From Gammaproteobacteria bacterium (lineage in GTDB: Bacteria; Pseudomonadota; Gammaproteobacteria; HK1), in NCBI GenBank assembly GCA_012103455.1, contig WLWT01000001.1, positions 1,846,001 to 1,910,000 of the forward strand: a stretch of 64,000 nucleotides of DNA. Reading direction: 5' to 3'. Made by a program: the position numbers and the translations under genes. The notes beneath the pieces were generated by a model. The model was given only the letters and a program-made list of their open reading frames with translations, did no database searches and was not told the DNA's origin. Below, piece after piece: positions 9,078 through 19,110 of this stretch. Numbering within the stretch: the stretch's first letter is position 1; each line of letters starts with the position of its first letter.

Positions 9078-9533
9078 TCACGAGCCGGCGTTGGCGGCTA
9101 ACCAGTTGCGTGCTTTGAGTCCTTGTCGAGGGTCTAGCGCAGCCATTCGGCTGGCCAGTTGCCGCGCTTTGCTCATGCTGCCGCCCACTAGAGTGGGTGC
9201 TTTGGCGTAGAACTTCATCAGATCCGAGAGAATATCCGGATCGTTAGGCGCCAGCGAGGTCGCTTGCTCGAAGCAGGTGCGCGCCTTGATGGCTAAAGTC
9301 CACGCCTCCAACCAATCGACCGTCTCGGCGAGCCGGCCATAACTTCTTCCAAGCCATTGATGGAGTTGGGGGTTGCGCGGCGATTTCTCCACCGCTTGCT
9401 GGAATCTGGCCGCCGCGGCAGCGTAATTCCCAGCCTCGTATTGCGCCCGGGCAGTTTCAGCCAGGGTATCTGGCTCCGCTGCCGAAAGAGCATAAGCAGC
9501 CACCAATGCAAAAGCGATGAGCATGATCCGCAT
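9078..9533 (-). CDS. Exported TPR-repeat protein
   Basis: A 151-residue protein with a signal peptide (MRIMLIAFALVAAYALSAAE) and then two to three tetratricopeptide-like helical repeats: ARAQYEAGNYAAAAARFQQA, NPQLHQWLGRSYGRLAE and ARTCFEQATSLAPNDPDIL. TPR proteins act as scaffolds; the partner is not indicated here. It is probably periplasmic. The protein is short for a TPR scaffold and ends in a helix ending WLAANAGS. The upstream neighbour is another exported protein on the same strand. Confidence 0.8.
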   Translation of the reverse strand: MRIMLIAFALVAAYALSAAEPDTLAETARAQYEAGNYAAAAARFQQAVEKSPRNPQLHQWLGRSYGRLAETVDWLEAWTLAIKARTCFEQATSLAPNDPDILSDLMKFYAKAPTLVGGSMSKARQLASRMAALDPRQGLKARNWLAANAGS

Positions 9534-9637
9534 GACGTCACTACCTTCTCATTTTTGCGCAAAATTCTCGCATAAAAATATTGAAAAAATAAATGATAGA
9601 GAGCTTGCTAGAAAACATATTGATATTGCCGCGAATC

Positions 9638-10270
9638 TTAGAACCGGGCCTGTCGGTGTATGAACGGCTGTGCCAGCCGAAACTCCAGTGTAGCGCCCGC
9701 ATTGATGCGGACCTCTCCACGCCGCGCTTCCACTGTGTTTTCACCCGGTTCAACAACCGCCTGTGAAGACGTCTTGATCGGTCTTGGGCGGCCCTCCACT
9801 TCCACTTCGGATAATTCCAGCAGCAACCGACCGTCGAATGTAGGGCGCTGCCCGCGGCGCGCGCGGGTCACCCGGCCCCAGATCACCTGCCCTGTTGGCG
9901 CTAGGACGTGCTCGCCCGCTTTTAGTTCCGTTAGCAGCACACCGCGAAAGCGCTGGCCTGTACGCGCGCTTTGCGACGACAAGGTGCTGCCGATTCTGAC
10001 CCTGAGTGTTGCACCCGTGCCCACCACGTGCCGCACGCTGGATGCGCCGGCTGACGCTGTTCGTCTATCGAATCGAATGCTGGCGACCTCGCCTATAGGG
10101 ATCTCCTTGACGATGGCGTTGATCTCCACACGCAGCGTCGAGCTGGTTGCGCCGACGAATTGTCCTTTCAGATAAGAGCCATCGTGCAAGATGACCTCAT
10201 CGGCATGGAGGGAGGAAAAAGCTAAAGTGAGGGCTAGCGCGCTCATGCGCCACTTGGGCAGCGTATTCAT
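9638..10270 (-). CDS. Exported hypothetical protein
   Basis: About 210 residues from the ATG at 10270 (MNTLPKWRMSALALTLAF), which gives a normal signal peptide ending SLHADEV. The open frame extends up to 10339, but the extra residues do not suit a leader. The mature part begins VILHDGSYLKGQFVGATSST, resembling a small beta-rich domain, and continues with a region on permeability or pore-like constraints (LSSQSARTGQRFRGVLLTEL, HVLAPTGQVIWGRV). No named family is recognised. It is probably a periplasmic or surface beta-rich protein. Confidence 0.6.
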   Translation of the reverse strand: MNTLPKWRMSALALTLAFSSLHADEVILHDGSYLKGQFVGATSSTLRVEINAIVKEIPIGEVASIRFDRRTASAGASSVRHVVGTGATLRVRIGSTLSSQSARTGQRFRGVLLTELKAGEHVLAPTGQVIWGRVTRARRGQRPTFDGRLLLELSEVEVEGRPRPIKTSSQAVVEPGENTVEARRGEVRINAGATLEFRLAQPFIHRQARF

Positions 10271-10427
10271 GACCACTCGAGTAAAAAAACAGATCACAAA
10301 GACTAATTTTTCTCGGAACTCTATTATTAGGTACGCCATTATGCGCCAATCGACGAGGCTGATTTTAGAGGGTATTGGTGCTAATGGTGAAGCGGCGGTC
10401 CCTACCAGGCCGAGTACACGCAGTAAA

Positions 10428-10567
10428 GGGCACCTCTAAAAATGTACTTTTTCCGCGATTGCGGCGTCAGCGCCGTACTCCAATCCTCAGGTATGACCTA
10501 TACACTGCGGTTGTGCGCGCGGTGCTTCCTTGCACTCACGAAACAATGACTATTGTTGGAGGTGCCC
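10428..10567 (+). mobile_element. MITE copy B (140 bp)
   Basis: Reference orientation: starts GGGCACCTCTAAAAATG, ends GTTGGAGGTGCCC, and is flanked by TAAA on both sides (10424-10427 and 10568-10571). It sits directly upstream of the cytochrome c gene. An in-frame ATG at 10546 inside its right end could serve as that gene's start. Confidence 0.92.
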
Positions 10568-10578
10568 TAAAGGCGCTT

Positions 10579-11466
10579 GTGTGCAGCTTTGGCCGGTTTT
10601 GGCTGATTATAATGCTCGTGGCCATAGGCGCCGCCGGTACATGGCGTTCCGGGCTGACCGCGCAAGCAAGTATTGAACGGGGTGAGTACATTTTTCATGT
10701 GGCCGGTTGCCTGACCTGCCATAGCACCGAAGGCGCCCCGCCGCTTGCCGGCGGCCACCGTTTCGACACGCCGTTCGGCGTTTTCATCTCACCCAACATC
10801 ACGCCCGACAAGAGCCATGGCATCGGTGCGTGGAGCGAGCAGGATTTCATGCGGGCGCTGCGCTATGGATTAGCACCCGATGGTCGCCATTATTATCCGG
10901 TGTTTCCGTATACCAGTTACACCCGTATGAGCGAGCAGGACATGCGGGATCTATTCGCTTATCTGCGCACCACCGAGCCAGCCGCACGCCCTAACGAGAC
11001 TCATGAGCTGGTGTGGTTCGCCCGTTCACGGCTCGGCAATAGGGTATGGAAGGCATTGTTTTTGGATCCGGGTGCATACCAGCCCGACGGGCGGCGTTCC
11101 GAACGCTGGAACCGGGGCGCTTATATCGCCGAGGCGCTTGCCCATTGCGGTGAATGTCACTCACCGCGCGGCGTGTTGGGGGCGGTCGATGGAGCGAGGC
11201 ACTTGTCAGGTAATCCACAAGGTCTGGGAGGGGATGTCATCCCCAATATCACGCCGCATGCTAGTGCTGATGTGAGCAGTTGGGTGGCGGTAGACTACGC
11301 CGCCTATCTCTCCTATGGCGAAATGCCCGACGGTGACTACGCTGGTGGGATGATGGCCACAGTCATCGACGAGGGCTTATCCAAGCTCACCGAGACCGAT
11401 CGGGCGGCGCTCATCGAATATTTGATGACCTTACGGCCTTTGCCCATGAAAGGCGCACGCCCATGA
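10579..11466 (+). CDS. Membrane-anchored diheme cytochrome c
   Basis: Two c-type haem sites, CLTCH and CGECH, each in its own cytochrome c domain, after an N-terminal anchor (FWLIIMLVAIGAAG). The pattern GCLTCHSTEG then GGHRFDTPFGVFISPNITPD resembles the cytochrome subunits of periplasmic alcohol or aldehyde dehydrogenases and of sulfur-oxidation chains. It would pass electrons from a periplasmic dehydrogenase to a terminal oxidase; no dehydrogenase lies next to it. The GTG at 10579 is chosen because AAAGG precedes it. Alternatives are ATG 10546, inside MITE copy B, and ATG 10612. The MITE separates the gene from its original upstream region. Confidence 0.85.
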   Translation: MCSFGRFWLIIMLVAIGAAGTWRSGLTAQASIERGEYIFHVAGCLTCHSTEGAPPLAGGHRFDTPFGVFISPNITPDKSHGIGAWSEQDFMRALRYGLAPDGRHYYPVFPYTSYTRMSEQDMRDLFAYLRTTEPAARPNETHELVWFARSRLGNRVWKALFLDPGAYQPDGRRSERWNRGAYIAEALAHCGECHSPRGVLGAVDGARHLSGNPQGLGGDVIPNITPHASADVSSWVAVDYAAYLSYGEMPDGDYAGGMMATVIDEGLSKLTETDRAALIEYLMTLRPLPMKGARP

Positions 11467-11492
11467 AGGCGCACACCCATGAAAGGCGCACA
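11443..11492. repeat. 16-17 bp tandem repeat, three units
   Basis: Three near-identical units of CCCATGAAAGGCGCACG run across the stop codon of the cytochrome c gene. The second unit lacks one A, which sets the frame that ends at TGA 11464. Unit-number changes would alter the C-terminus of the cytochrome. Confidence 0.75.
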
Positions 11493-11682
11493 ATCGAGCG
11501 TCGCAAACGGCCAGTAGGGTAATACGCGGTAGGTTGGCGGACAGGGATGCTTCGCACAAACGCGAAACCGCGGTGTTGTCTACCGGCTGTGTTTGCTTTG
11601 TCATATCGCGAGACTGGCGCCTTTGCCAGTGCACCGTTAACCTTGCGGTTCGTCTTTGGTGCGTTCGCTACAGTTGGCTGCA

Positions 11683-12918
11683 ATGCTTGACCTAGTCGCC
11701 CTCCTGATCACACTGACCGCATTATTCAGCTATCTCAATCACCGCTTCATCGGGGTGCCCACGACCATCGGTGTAATGTTGATCGCGTTGTTGTTTTCAC
11801 TCGCCTTGGTGGGCGCGGACACCTTGGGTCTCGCTGACATCAATGGCATGGCCAAGGAAGTCGTAGGGCAGATCGACTTCTATGCGGTGCTCATGGACGG
11901 CATGTTGTCGTTGTTATTGTTCGCCGGCGCCATGCATGTCGACTTGCACCGGCTGGCCGAGCACAAATGGCCCATAGGAACAATGGCCAGCATCGGCGTA
12001 GTCGCATCGACCTTCGCTATAGGCGCCGGCGCCTATGGGCTGCTCGGTCTATGCGGCTTCGAGATTTCCTTCATCTATTGTTTGCTCTTCGGTGCCCTGA
12101 TCTCCCCCACCGATCCCATCGCCGTGCTCGGGATCTTGAAATCAGCCAACGCACCTAAGAGTCTTGAAGTGAAGATCGCCGGAGAGTCGTTGTTCAATGA
12201 CGGCGTTGCGGTCGTTGTGTTCTTGGTCATCGCCGATATCGCGACCGGTAAGGATTTTGGCCTCCAAGATGTTGCAACCTTGTTGGTGTTCGAGGCCTTA
12301 GGCGGTGCCCTGCTCGGGCTGGTGCTCGGTTGGTTTACCTTTGTTTTGCTGCGCGGCATAGACGCCTATGGCGTGGAGGTGTTATTGACCCTGGCGCTCG
12401 TATTGGGCGGTTATGCATTGGCCGGACACATTCACGTATCGGGTCCCATCACCATGGTGGTTGCGGGTTTGATGATTGGCAATCAAGGACGGGAAGCCGC
12501 CATGTCCGAGGACACCCGCGAACATCTGGACACGTTCTGGGAGTTATTGGATGAGCTGTTGAACGCGGTATTGTTCGTGCTCATCGGTTTGGAAGCAGTG
12601 GTACTCAGCTTCACCGGTGATTATCTATTAGCTGCTCTGTTGATGATTCCGCTGGTGTTGTTAGTGCGGTTCGTTTGCGTGGGTGCGCCCATCGGGGTGA
12701 TGCGCCTGGTGTTCAAATTCGATTTCGCGCCTCATGCGATTAAAGTGTTGACGTGGGGCGGAGTGCGTGGCGGTATCTCGGTAGCGCTGGCTCTTTCGCT
12801 GCCACCTAGTCCCGAGCGCGATATCGTGTTGGCCGTTACCTATGTCGTCGTCTTGTTCTCAATCGCCGTGCAGGGACTGACCATCGGCACGCTGGTCAAG
12901 CGTACTTCGCAGTCTTGA
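11683..12918 (+). CDS. CPA1-family sodium/proton antiporter
   Basis: Inner-membrane cation/proton exchanger with about 12 predicted hydrophobic segments, 411 residues from the ATG at 11683 ([11 protein letters not shown]). The track of conserved motifs includes [31 protein letters not shown] (the FNDG motif of CPA1 exchangers, with the essential aspartate) and [15 protein letters not shown]. It matches bacterial NhaP-type exchangers of the sodium/proton CPA1 group. It probably serves pH and sodium homeostasis, which fits a marine or saline habitat. An in-frame start at 11656 is possible. Its stop overlaps the TTG start of the next gene. Confidence 0.92.
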   Translation: MLDLVALLITLTALFSYLNHRFIGVPTTIGVMLIALLFSLALVGADTLGLADINGMAKEVVGQIDFYAVLMDGMLSLLLFAGAMHVDLHRLAEHKWPIGTMASIGVVASTFAIGAGAYGLLGLCGFEISFIYCLLFGALISPTDPIAVLGILKSANAPKSLEVKIAGESLFNDGVAVVVFLVIADIATGKDFGLQDVATLLVFEALGGALLGLVLGWFTFVLLRGIDAYGVEVLLTLALVLGGYALAGHIHVSGPITMVVAGLMIGNQGREAAMSEDTREHLDTFWELLDELLNAVLFVLIGLEAVVLSFTGDYLLAALLMIPLVLLVRFVCVGAPIGVMRLVFKFDFAPHAIKVLTWGGVRGGISVALALSLPPSPERDIVLAVTYVVVLFSIAVQGLTIGTLVKRTSQS

Positions 12919-14810
12919 TTGTGTTTGGCGTGAGTTTTTCGTTACTAGGCAAGCGCCGGTTCGGCCCTTTTTTCATCACTCAGTTCTTAGGTGCGTTCAA
13001 CGACAACTTATTCAAACAATCGCTCATAGTGCTCATCACTTTTATTGCAGTGAGTGCGGACGAATCGTCGCCGGCTGTGCTCGCCAATGCCGCGGCAGCG
13101 CTTTTTATCCTGCCTTTCTTTTTGTTTTCGGCCTCGGCAGGCCAGCTTGCCGACATGATGGACAAGGCGGCGATGATTCGGCGCATCAAGATCGCGGAAG
13201 TGGCGATCATGATGTGTGCCGCCATCGGATTCCTTCTTGACAGTCTGCCGCTACTGTTAGCTGTATTGTTTGCCATGGGTACGCAGTCGGCGTTTTTCGG
13301 TCCCGTAAAATACGGCCTATTGCCGCAGCACTTGCGCGAAGACGAATTGGTGCCCGGTAACGGTTTGGTGGAGATGGGTACCTTCGCCGCTATCTTGCTG
13401 GGTACTATTCTAGGCGGATTGCTGATAACGATGCAGGCTGGTATCTACCTGGTATCGGCCGCGTTGATCGCCGTGGCGGTGGTTGGATGGCTGGGTGCGC
13501 GGGCCATTCCCAAAGCACCTGCGATGGCGGCTGGGTTGACTTTTTCTTGGAATTTCTTGACCGAAACCTGGCGCATCTTGCGCTTTACCCGCTCCAACGA
13601 AACCGTCTTCAACTCTATACTCGGCATATCCTGGTTCTGGTTCTACGGTGCCACGCTGCTGGCGCAATTGCCGATCTACGTCAGTCAGAATCTGCACGCG
13701 AGCGCGCCAGTGTTCACCTTGTTGCTGACGGTGTTTTCCCTTGGGATCGGTACCGGCTCTTTGCTTTGCGAGCGCCTCTCGGGACGCCTGGTGGAAATCG
13801 GCTTGGTCCCGTTCGGCGCCATTGGCTTGACCGTATTTTGCTTTGATTTTTATCTGGCCACTCCAGAACTATCACCTGACGGGAGTGCAGTGGGAATCGC
13901 TGCATTTCTGGCGCAACCCTATAGCGCTCGCCTCCTGTTCGACTTGTCCATGCTGTCGTTGTTCGGTGGATTTTTCATCGTACCGTTATACGCCTTGGTG
14001 CAGTTGCGCTCTCCTGTTGAGAAGCGCTCGCGCATTATCGCTGGCAACAACATCTTGAATGCCCTCTTCATGGTGTTGTCCGCATTGATGGCGATCGGAT
14101 TATTGGCCGCTGGGCTCTCGGTGCCGCAGTTATTCTTGGTATTGGCGCTGATGAACGCCGCTGTATCCATTTACATTTTCACATTAGTGCCGGAATTTTT
14201 GATGCGGTTCATCGTCTGGTTGTTGATACACACCATCTACCGTTTGCGGATACGGGATATCGAAAACATCCCTGATACCGGTCCGTGTGTGCTGGTGTGC
14301 AACCATGTCAGCTTCGTGGACGCGCTGGTTATAGCCGCCGCCTGCCGCCGTCCCACCCGCTTTGTCATGGAACACAACATTTTTGCCTTGCCGGTAATCA
14401 ACTTCGTCTTTCGCGTGGGTGGCGCCATTCCCATAGCACCGCGGCGGGTGGATCCGCAGATGATAGAGCGCGCTTTCGATCGCGTTGCGCAGTATTTGAA
14501 AGCCGGCGAGATAGTCTGTATTTTCCCTGAAGGAAAGATAACCTCAGACGGTGAGATGAACGTGTTCAGATCAGGTATAGAGCGTATCGTAGAGCGTACG
14601 CCCGTGCCGGTTGTGCCGCTCGCGTTACGTGGTTTATTCGGGAGTTTTTTCTCCCGCGAAGGCGGCGCGGCGATGAGCCGGCCGCTGCGCTTGATTACTC
14701 GCTTTCGTAGCTCTATAGAGTTGGTAGCGGCAGCGGCGGTACCCGCCAGCGAAGTATCCGCGGACGGTTTGCAAAGTATGGTTGCAGCGCTGCGCGGCCG
14801 GTGGCGGTGA
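12915..14810 (+). CDS. MFS transporter fused to 1-acylglycerophosphate acyltransferase
   Basis: A 631-residue fusion. Residues about 1-420 are an MFS permease of the LplT type (lysophospholipid flippase), with [20 protein letters not shown] at the start. The C-terminal 200 residues are a PlsC-type acyltransferase with NHVSFVD (HX4D) and FPEGKIT. Together the fusion resembles the first two parts of the Aas-LplT lysophospholipid repair system. Aas also has an AMP-binding acyl-ACP synthetase domain; that domain is missing here, so the acyl donor must be made elsewhere. The function inferred is lysophospholipid import and re-acylation. The gene starts with TTG 12915 or GTG 12921 and overlaps the antiporter stop. 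Confidence 0.88.
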   Translation: MIVFGVSFSLLGKRRFGPFFITQFLGAFNDNLFKQSLIVLITFIAVSADESSPAVLANAAAALFILPFFLFSASAGQLADMMDKAAMIRRIKIAEVAIMMCAAIGFLLDSLPLLLAVLFAMGTQSAFFGPVKYGLLPQHLREDELVPGNGLVEMGTFAAILLGTILGGLLITMQAGIYLVSAALIAVAVVGWLGARAIPKAPAMAAGLTFSWNFLTETWRILRFTRSNETVFNSILGISWFWFYGATLLAQLPIYVSQNLHASAPVFTLLLTVFSLGIGTGSLLCERLSGRLVEIGLVPFGAIGLTVFCFDFYLATPELSPDGSAVGIAAFLAQPYSARLLFDLSMLSLFGGFFIVPLYALVQLRSPVEKRSRIIAGNNILNALFMVLSALMAIGLLAAGLSVPQLFLVLALMNAAVSIYIFTLVPEFLMRFIVWLLIHTIYRLRIRDIENIPDTGPCVLVCNHVSFVDALVIAAACRRPTRFVMEHNIFALPVINFVFRVGGAIPIAPRRVDPQMIERAFDRVAQYLKAGEIVCIFPEGKITSDGEMNVFRSGIERIVERTPVPVVPLALRGLFGSFFSREGGAAMSRPLRLITRFRSSIELVAAAAVPASEVSADGLQSMVAALRGRWR

Positions 14811-14815
14811 GTCGA

Positions 14816-14957
14816 GGGCGCCTGCTAAAAATAGTCATTGTTTCGTGAGTGCAAGGAAGCACCGCGCGCACAACCGCAGTGTATGGGTGATACCTGAGGG
14901 TTCGAGCACGGAGATGACGCCGCAATCGCGGAAAAAGTGCATTTTTAGCAGGTGCTC
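14816..14957 (-). mobile_element. MITE copy C (142 bp, variant ends)
   Basis: Inverted copy between the 3' ends of two convergent genes, flanked by TCGA and TTGA (14812-14815, 14958-14961), a 4-bp duplication with one mismatch. Both terminal repeats carry one extra base compared with other copies: CCTGCTAAAAA on the left and TTTTTAGCAGG on the right. The two additions are complementary, so the ends still pair. Confidence 0.9.
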
Positions 14958-14967
14958 TTGAGTGAAC

Positions 14968-17532
14968 TTACGCCTGCCGCAGTGTGGTGAGCGGTGGTTC
15001 TAGCACAACCTTGCGGGTGCCTAGATACCCGGCCACCGCGACGCCTACGCCGCCCGCGGTGATACCTATAAGCCACATGGATGGCTGCCAGCTCAAGTCG
15101 AATTTGAATATCTCGCTCGCCACGATGGTGCCGGTCACATTGGCGGTGACCGCAGCCAAACCGCCAGCCAGCCCTCCGAGCAGCGCAAATTCTGCGATCA
15201 GGGTTCTGGTGAGTAGCCCGCGGGAAGCGCCTAGAGTGCGCAAAATAGCCGTTTCTTGACGGCGTTCATCGAGCGTTGATTGAATGGTAGCCAACAGCAC
15301 CATCAAGCCGGCCAGCACGGTGAAGCCGAAGACGTACTCAACACCTAGAGCGGCGTGCTGCATGATGCCGCGCACCTGCCGCATGAGAGCGTCGATGTCG
15401 AATACGGTGATACTGGGGAACTCACGCACCAGGCGCACCAGCTCATCAGTGCGTCCTTCTGCCAGATGAAAGCTGGTGGCAAAAGCCGCCGGATGCTCGG
15501 CCAACAGCTTGGGATGGCCTATGAAGAAGAAATTGACTTTGAATGAATCCCACTGCACTTTGCGCACGTTGCTGATGCGTCCCTCCACATCAATGCCGGC
15601 GATTCGGAAAGTCACCCGGTCGCCAAGCTCGAAGCCAAGGGTTTTGCCAATGCCTTCTTCCATAGAAAAGAGCGCGGGATCGGCCTCTTCGCCGGACCAC
15701 CAGGCGCCGGCCAGCAAGGGCGTGTGCTGCGGGCGTTCAGCGGCGTAGGACAGGTTGAACTCGCGCGCCGCGAGTCTGGCGGCGCGAGGGTCGGCATAGT
15801 CATCCGGCGATACCGGGATGCCGTTGCGGGCAATGAGACGTCCGCGGATCATCGGCACCATCTGGGTGAGGGTCATGTCCCGCTCGGCCATATGCTGCCG
15901 TACCGCTTGAGCATCGGCCGGTTGGATGTTGATCAAAAAATAGTTGGGCGCATCGGCGGGCAAACTGGTACGCCACTCATCGAGTAATTCTCCGCGCACC
16001 AACGCGAGTAGCAGCAAGACCATGATCCCCAGTCCGAAGGCGATGGCTTGCACGATGCTTGCCCGCGGCCGGCGGGTGAGGGCGGCGATGGCGAAGCGGG
16101 CGCTGGTACCGGCCCGCGTTTTAGTCAGTTTCAAGAGGAGCAGTAATGCCCAGGCACCCAAAGCCAGCACTACGAGGGCGCCGGCCAGCCCACCTACCAC
16201 CATGGCGGCCAGTTTGAAATGACCCGCTTGCCACCAGGCAAGCCCGGCCAGGGCCAGGGCGCTGCTCAGGTAGATAGTCCAAGCAGGCGTCGGGGTACCG
16301 GCGAGGTCGCGGCGTAAAACCCGCCCCGGTGGCACGTTGCGTAGCCGTATCAGCGGCGGTAAGCCGAAGCCGGCTAGCGTGACTAGAGCGACACCCAGCC
16401 CGGCAAACAACGGCTCTATGCCGGGCGGCGGGAGGGTGTCCACCAGCAGTCCTCCAACGAGCGCAGCGAGGCCGAATTGCGCGGCGAAGCCCAGTGCCAC
16501 TCCGCCTAAACCGCCGCTGAGCGCCAATACCATTAGACGTATGAGGTAAATGCGCATGACATCGTTTTGGGAGGCGCCTAAACAGCGTAACAAAGCGGTG
16601 GTATCCAGGCTTCGTTCGGCGTGGCGGTTGGCGCTGATGGCAATGGCAATGCCCGCCAACATGACCCCCACCAGCGCGGCCAGCCCTAGAAACTGCCCAG
16701 CCCGGTCCAGTGCCCGGCGCAACTGTGGCCGGCCTTCGCGCACGGTGTGCAGTTCTAAATGCACCGGTAGCGCCGGTTTCAATTCGGTACGGAAGCGATC
16801 GCCGGTTGCCCTGGTGCCGGCGAATAACAGCCGGTGACGGACCCGCGAGCCCGGTTGGACTAGCTGCGTGGCGGGGACGTCGGCCAGGTTCATGAGCACA
16901 CGCGGCGCGATGGAGAAGATATCGCCGCCCCGATCCGGCTCGTAAGTCAGCACTTTGGCGATGCGCAATCGGGCCGCGCCCAGAGCCAACGCATCGCCCA
17001 CCTTGAGTTGCAGTGCCGCCAGCAGGCGCCCTTCCAGCCAGATGGTGCCCGGTGCTGGTGTTGCGGTGACCGGCTCTCCTTCGCCAAATGCGCGGTCCGA
17101 TGCACGCAAAGTGCCCCGCAGCGGATAAGCGCTGGTGACGGCTTTGACTTGAGTGAGACGCATCGTTTCGCCGGCCAGTACCACGCTTCTAAAGCTCAAC
17201 GTGCGCGCCGTTTGCAAACCCGCCTGTTCGGCCTGCTCCGCGTAGTGCTCGGGGATCGGATCACGGGAGGTCACCAGGAAATCCGCCGCCAGCAATTCGC
17301 TCGCTTTGCTTTCCATGGCCCGCTCTATGCGGTCGATGAAAAAGCCCACGGAACTGATGCCGCCGACGGCGATGAGCAAAGAAACGATTAATAAGCGCAG
17401 CTCACCGGCGCGCCATTCACGCCACAGCAGACGCAGGCTCAAGCGCAGGTGACTGCGGCCGGTCGCACTGGGCGCCCGGTGGCGCGCCTGCTCGCCGCGG
17501 GGCCAGCGGCCTTCTTGTGCTGCTTCGCTCAT
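14968..17532 (-). CDS. ybbP: FtsX-family ABC transporter permease (YbbP type)
   Basis: Large 854-residue permease with an N-terminal membrane segment, a long periplasmic domain, a central group of FtsX/MacB-type transmembrane segments, a second periplasmic domain and three C-terminal segments. FtsX marks include [20 protein letters not shown] in the C-terminal half and [20 protein letters not shown] in the middle, the two coupling-helix regions. The architecture and length match E. coli YbbP. It pairs with the ATPase gene upstream (four-base overlap). YbbAP is of unknown substrate; a role in lipid or lysophospholipid handling is inferred from its usual neighbour tesA, which is also nearby here. 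Confidence 0.9.
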   Translation of the reverse strand: MSEAAQEGRWPRGEQARHRAPSATGRSHLRLSLRLLWREWRAGELRLLIVSLLIAVGGISSVGFFIDRIERAMESKASELLAADFLVTSRDPIPEHYAEQAEQAGLQTARTLSFRSVVLAGETMRLTQVKAVTSAYPLRGTLRASDRAFGEGEPVTATPAPGTIWLEGRLLAALQLKVGDALALGAARLRIAKVLTYEPDRGGDIFSIAPRVLMNLADVPATQLVQPGSRVRHRLLFAGTRATGDRFRTELKPALPVHLELHTVREGRPQLRRALDRAGQFLGLAALVGVMLAGIAIAISANRHAERSLDTTALLRCLGASQNDVMRIYLIRLMVLALSGGLGGVALGFAAQFGLAALVGGLLVDTLPPPGIEPLFAGLGVALVTLAGFGLPPLIRLRNVPPGRVLRRDLAGTPTPAWTIYLSSALALAGLAWWQAGHFKLAAMVVGGLAGALVVLALGAWALLLLLKLTKTRAGTSARFAIAALTRRPRASIVQAIAFGLGIMVLLLLALVRGELLDEWRTSLPADAPNYFLINIQPADAQAVRQHMAERDMTLTQMVPMIRGRLIARNGIPVSPDDYADPRAARLAAREFNLSYAAERPQHTPLLAGAWWSGEEADPALFSMEEGIGKTLGFELGDRVTFRIAGIDVEGRISNVRKVQWDSFKVNFFFIGHPKLLAEHPAAFATSFHLAEGRTDELVRLVREFPSITVFDIDALMRQVRGIMQHAALGVEYVFGFTVLAGLMVLLATIQSTLDERRQETAILRTLGASRGLLTRTLIAEFALLGGLAGGLAAVTANVTGTIVASEIFKFDLSWQPSMWLIGITAGGVGVAVAGYLGTRKVVLEPPLTTLRQA

Positions 17533-18215
17533 GCTTGGCGGCGCAGCCGTCCGGCGTGCATTTCCACCCGCCGTGCGCAGTGGCCGGCCAGCTCGCGATC
17601 ATGGGTCACCAGTATCAAGGTGGTGGCCTGCTCATGGTTCAACTCGAACAGCAGGTCGCAGATATGGGCGCCGGTGCCGGAATCCAGATTGCCGGTGGGC
17701 TCATCGGCAAACAAGACGGCAGGGTGTGTGGCAAACGCCCGGGCGATCGCCACCCGCTGCTGCTCGCCGCCCGATAACTGCCGCGGGTAATGCTCCAACC
17801 TGGCGCCGAGTCCTACCCGCGACAATATCCGGGCGGCCCGCTCCCGGGCATCGTCAAAACCGGCTAGTTCCAGCGGCAGCATGGCGTTTTCGAGTGCGGT
17901 AAGACTGGGCAGCAGTTGGAACGCTTGAAACACGAAGCCCACATACCGCGCGCGCAATTCGGCACGTCCGTCTTCATCCAATGCGCCTAGGGCGGTGCCC
18001 GCCAGATGCACTTCCCCATGAGAGGGCCGGTCCAAGCCGGCTAGCATTCCGAGTAATGTCGATTTGCCGGACCCGGAGGCGCCGACTACCGCCACGCTCT
18101 CCCCGGCGCTTATGCTGAGCGAAACGTCGTGCAGGATCGTAAGCTCGCCGCCGTTGGGATCGGTGACGGCTTTGTGTAGATGGGATGCTTCGATGACAGC
18201 TTCAGCGGTGCTCAC
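17529..18215 (-). CDS. ybbA: ABC transporter ATP-binding protein (YbbA/LolD type)
   Basis: ATPase of 228 residues. Walker A is [11 protein letters not shown], the signature is [15 protein letters not shown], Walker B is [12 protein letters not shown], and the H-loop is ILVTHD. The type is that of MacB/LolD/YbbA, which energise FtsX-like permeases without pumping through a classical channel. It overlaps the YbbP-type permease gene by four bases, so they form one unit. The start [15 protein letters not shown] is preceded by AAGAGAGTCGCC on the coding strand. The gene order with tesA a little upstream resembles E. coli, except for an inserted hsp20 gene. Confidence 0.94.
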   Translation of the reverse strand: MSTAEAVIEASHLHKAVTDPNGGELTILHDVSLSISAGESVAVVGASGSGKSTLLGMLAGLDRPSHGEVHLAGTALGALDEDGRAELRARYVGFVFQAFQLLPSLTALENAMLPLELAGFDDARERAARILSRVGLGARLEHYPRQLSGGEQQRVAIARAFATHPAVLFADEPTGNLDSGTGAHICDLLFELNHEQATTLILVTHDRELAGHCARRVEMHAGRLRRQA

Positions 18216-18565
18216 GGCGACTCTCTTGGTTTGTACGGACGGTTCAGGGGGGGTTGCGGCTTTGCTCCGAATTCATTGACACGGTGTACCGCGATCGGTT
18301 CTATCTCAATGGTTATATTTTGGGGATTATATCGTTTGGGGGATTATATCGTTCGGGGCCACACTATCGTGGGGCGCCATCATGGCCAACTGCAACCGAG
18401 GGGGCCGCCTTTGGGGCCTCACTCTATGGCATTGTCCTATATGAGATGACACCTTAAGGGATCCGAACACTTTTAGGGCGCCCTTGATGTGGGTGGAGCT
18501 AGAACCGGGCCTGGACAGGCCCGGTCCATAGTTTTCTCAAGAGATACAAAGGCGCGTTGAGTGAC
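18216..18565. other. Spacer between ybbA and hsp20
   Basis: About 350 bases without a supported gene. It contains a direct repeat of GGGGATTATATCGTT at 18322-18336 and 18339-18353 and a perfect 22-base palindrome at 18504-18525 (ACCGGGCCTG with its complement). The first may be part of the ybbA promoter region. The second sits just past the 3' end of hsp20 and could stabilise or end its transcript, though no T-run follows. Confidence 0.6.
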
Positions 18566-19021
18566 TTATTCGACGGGAATGCGTTTGCGCTTTACTTCCT
18601 GTTTTTTGCCGATTTCGATGATGAGTACACCGTTGTTGCCGGCTGCACTCACGGCACCGGCATCAGCGTTCTCCGGCAGCGTGAAGTGGCGCACAAAGTG
18701 CCCGCGTACCCGCTCGCGCCGATGGAAGCCGCCGGACTCTGCGCTATCGGATTTACTCTCATATTCGCGGGTGCCGCTTAATGAGAGCACATTGTTTTCC
18801 ACCGTGATCTCGAGGTCGGCTGGCGCCATACCCGGCACGTCGGCTTCGATGACAAAACGATCATCGTCTTCCTTGATATCGACGGCGGGAGTCCAAGTGA
18901 ACCGCGGCCCTGCATGGGAACCGGCAGCGGAACTCGCGGTGAAGGGGCGATCAAACCAATGATTTAGATTACGGTGTAACCCACCGACTACATTCCACGG
19001 ATCGTAAGCAACCAGGTTCAT
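18566..19021 (-). CDS. Small heat-shock protein, Hsp20/alpha-crystallin family
   Basis: A 151-residue holdase chaperone that binds unfolding proteins. The alpha-crystallin domain covers about residues 42-145: WTPAVDIKEDDDRFVIEADV, LSLSGTREYES, RRERVRGHFVRHFTLPENAD and GVLIIEIGKK. The C-terminal anchoring motif is IPVE (I-x-V/I type). The N-terminus MNLVAYDPWNVVGGLHRNLN is typical of the family. It is divergent from tesA, with a 90-base spacer before the tesA start. The spacer does not show a clear sigma-32 promoter by eye. Confidence 0.95.
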   Translation of the reverse strand: MNLVAYDPWNVVGGLHRNLNHWFDRPFTASSAAGSHAGPRFTWTPAVDIKEDDDRFVIEADVPGMAPADLEITVENNVLSLSGTREYESKSDSAESGGFHRRERVRGHFVRHFTLPENADAGAVSAAGNNGVLIIEIGKKQEVKRKRIPVE

Positions 19022-19110
19022 GATAAATGCTCCTCAATAACTGTGTCGAAGGATATCCGACGCTTTGTTGCGAGCTACATGAGTGCGGTTTAGATACCTT
19101 CAAGAGATCG

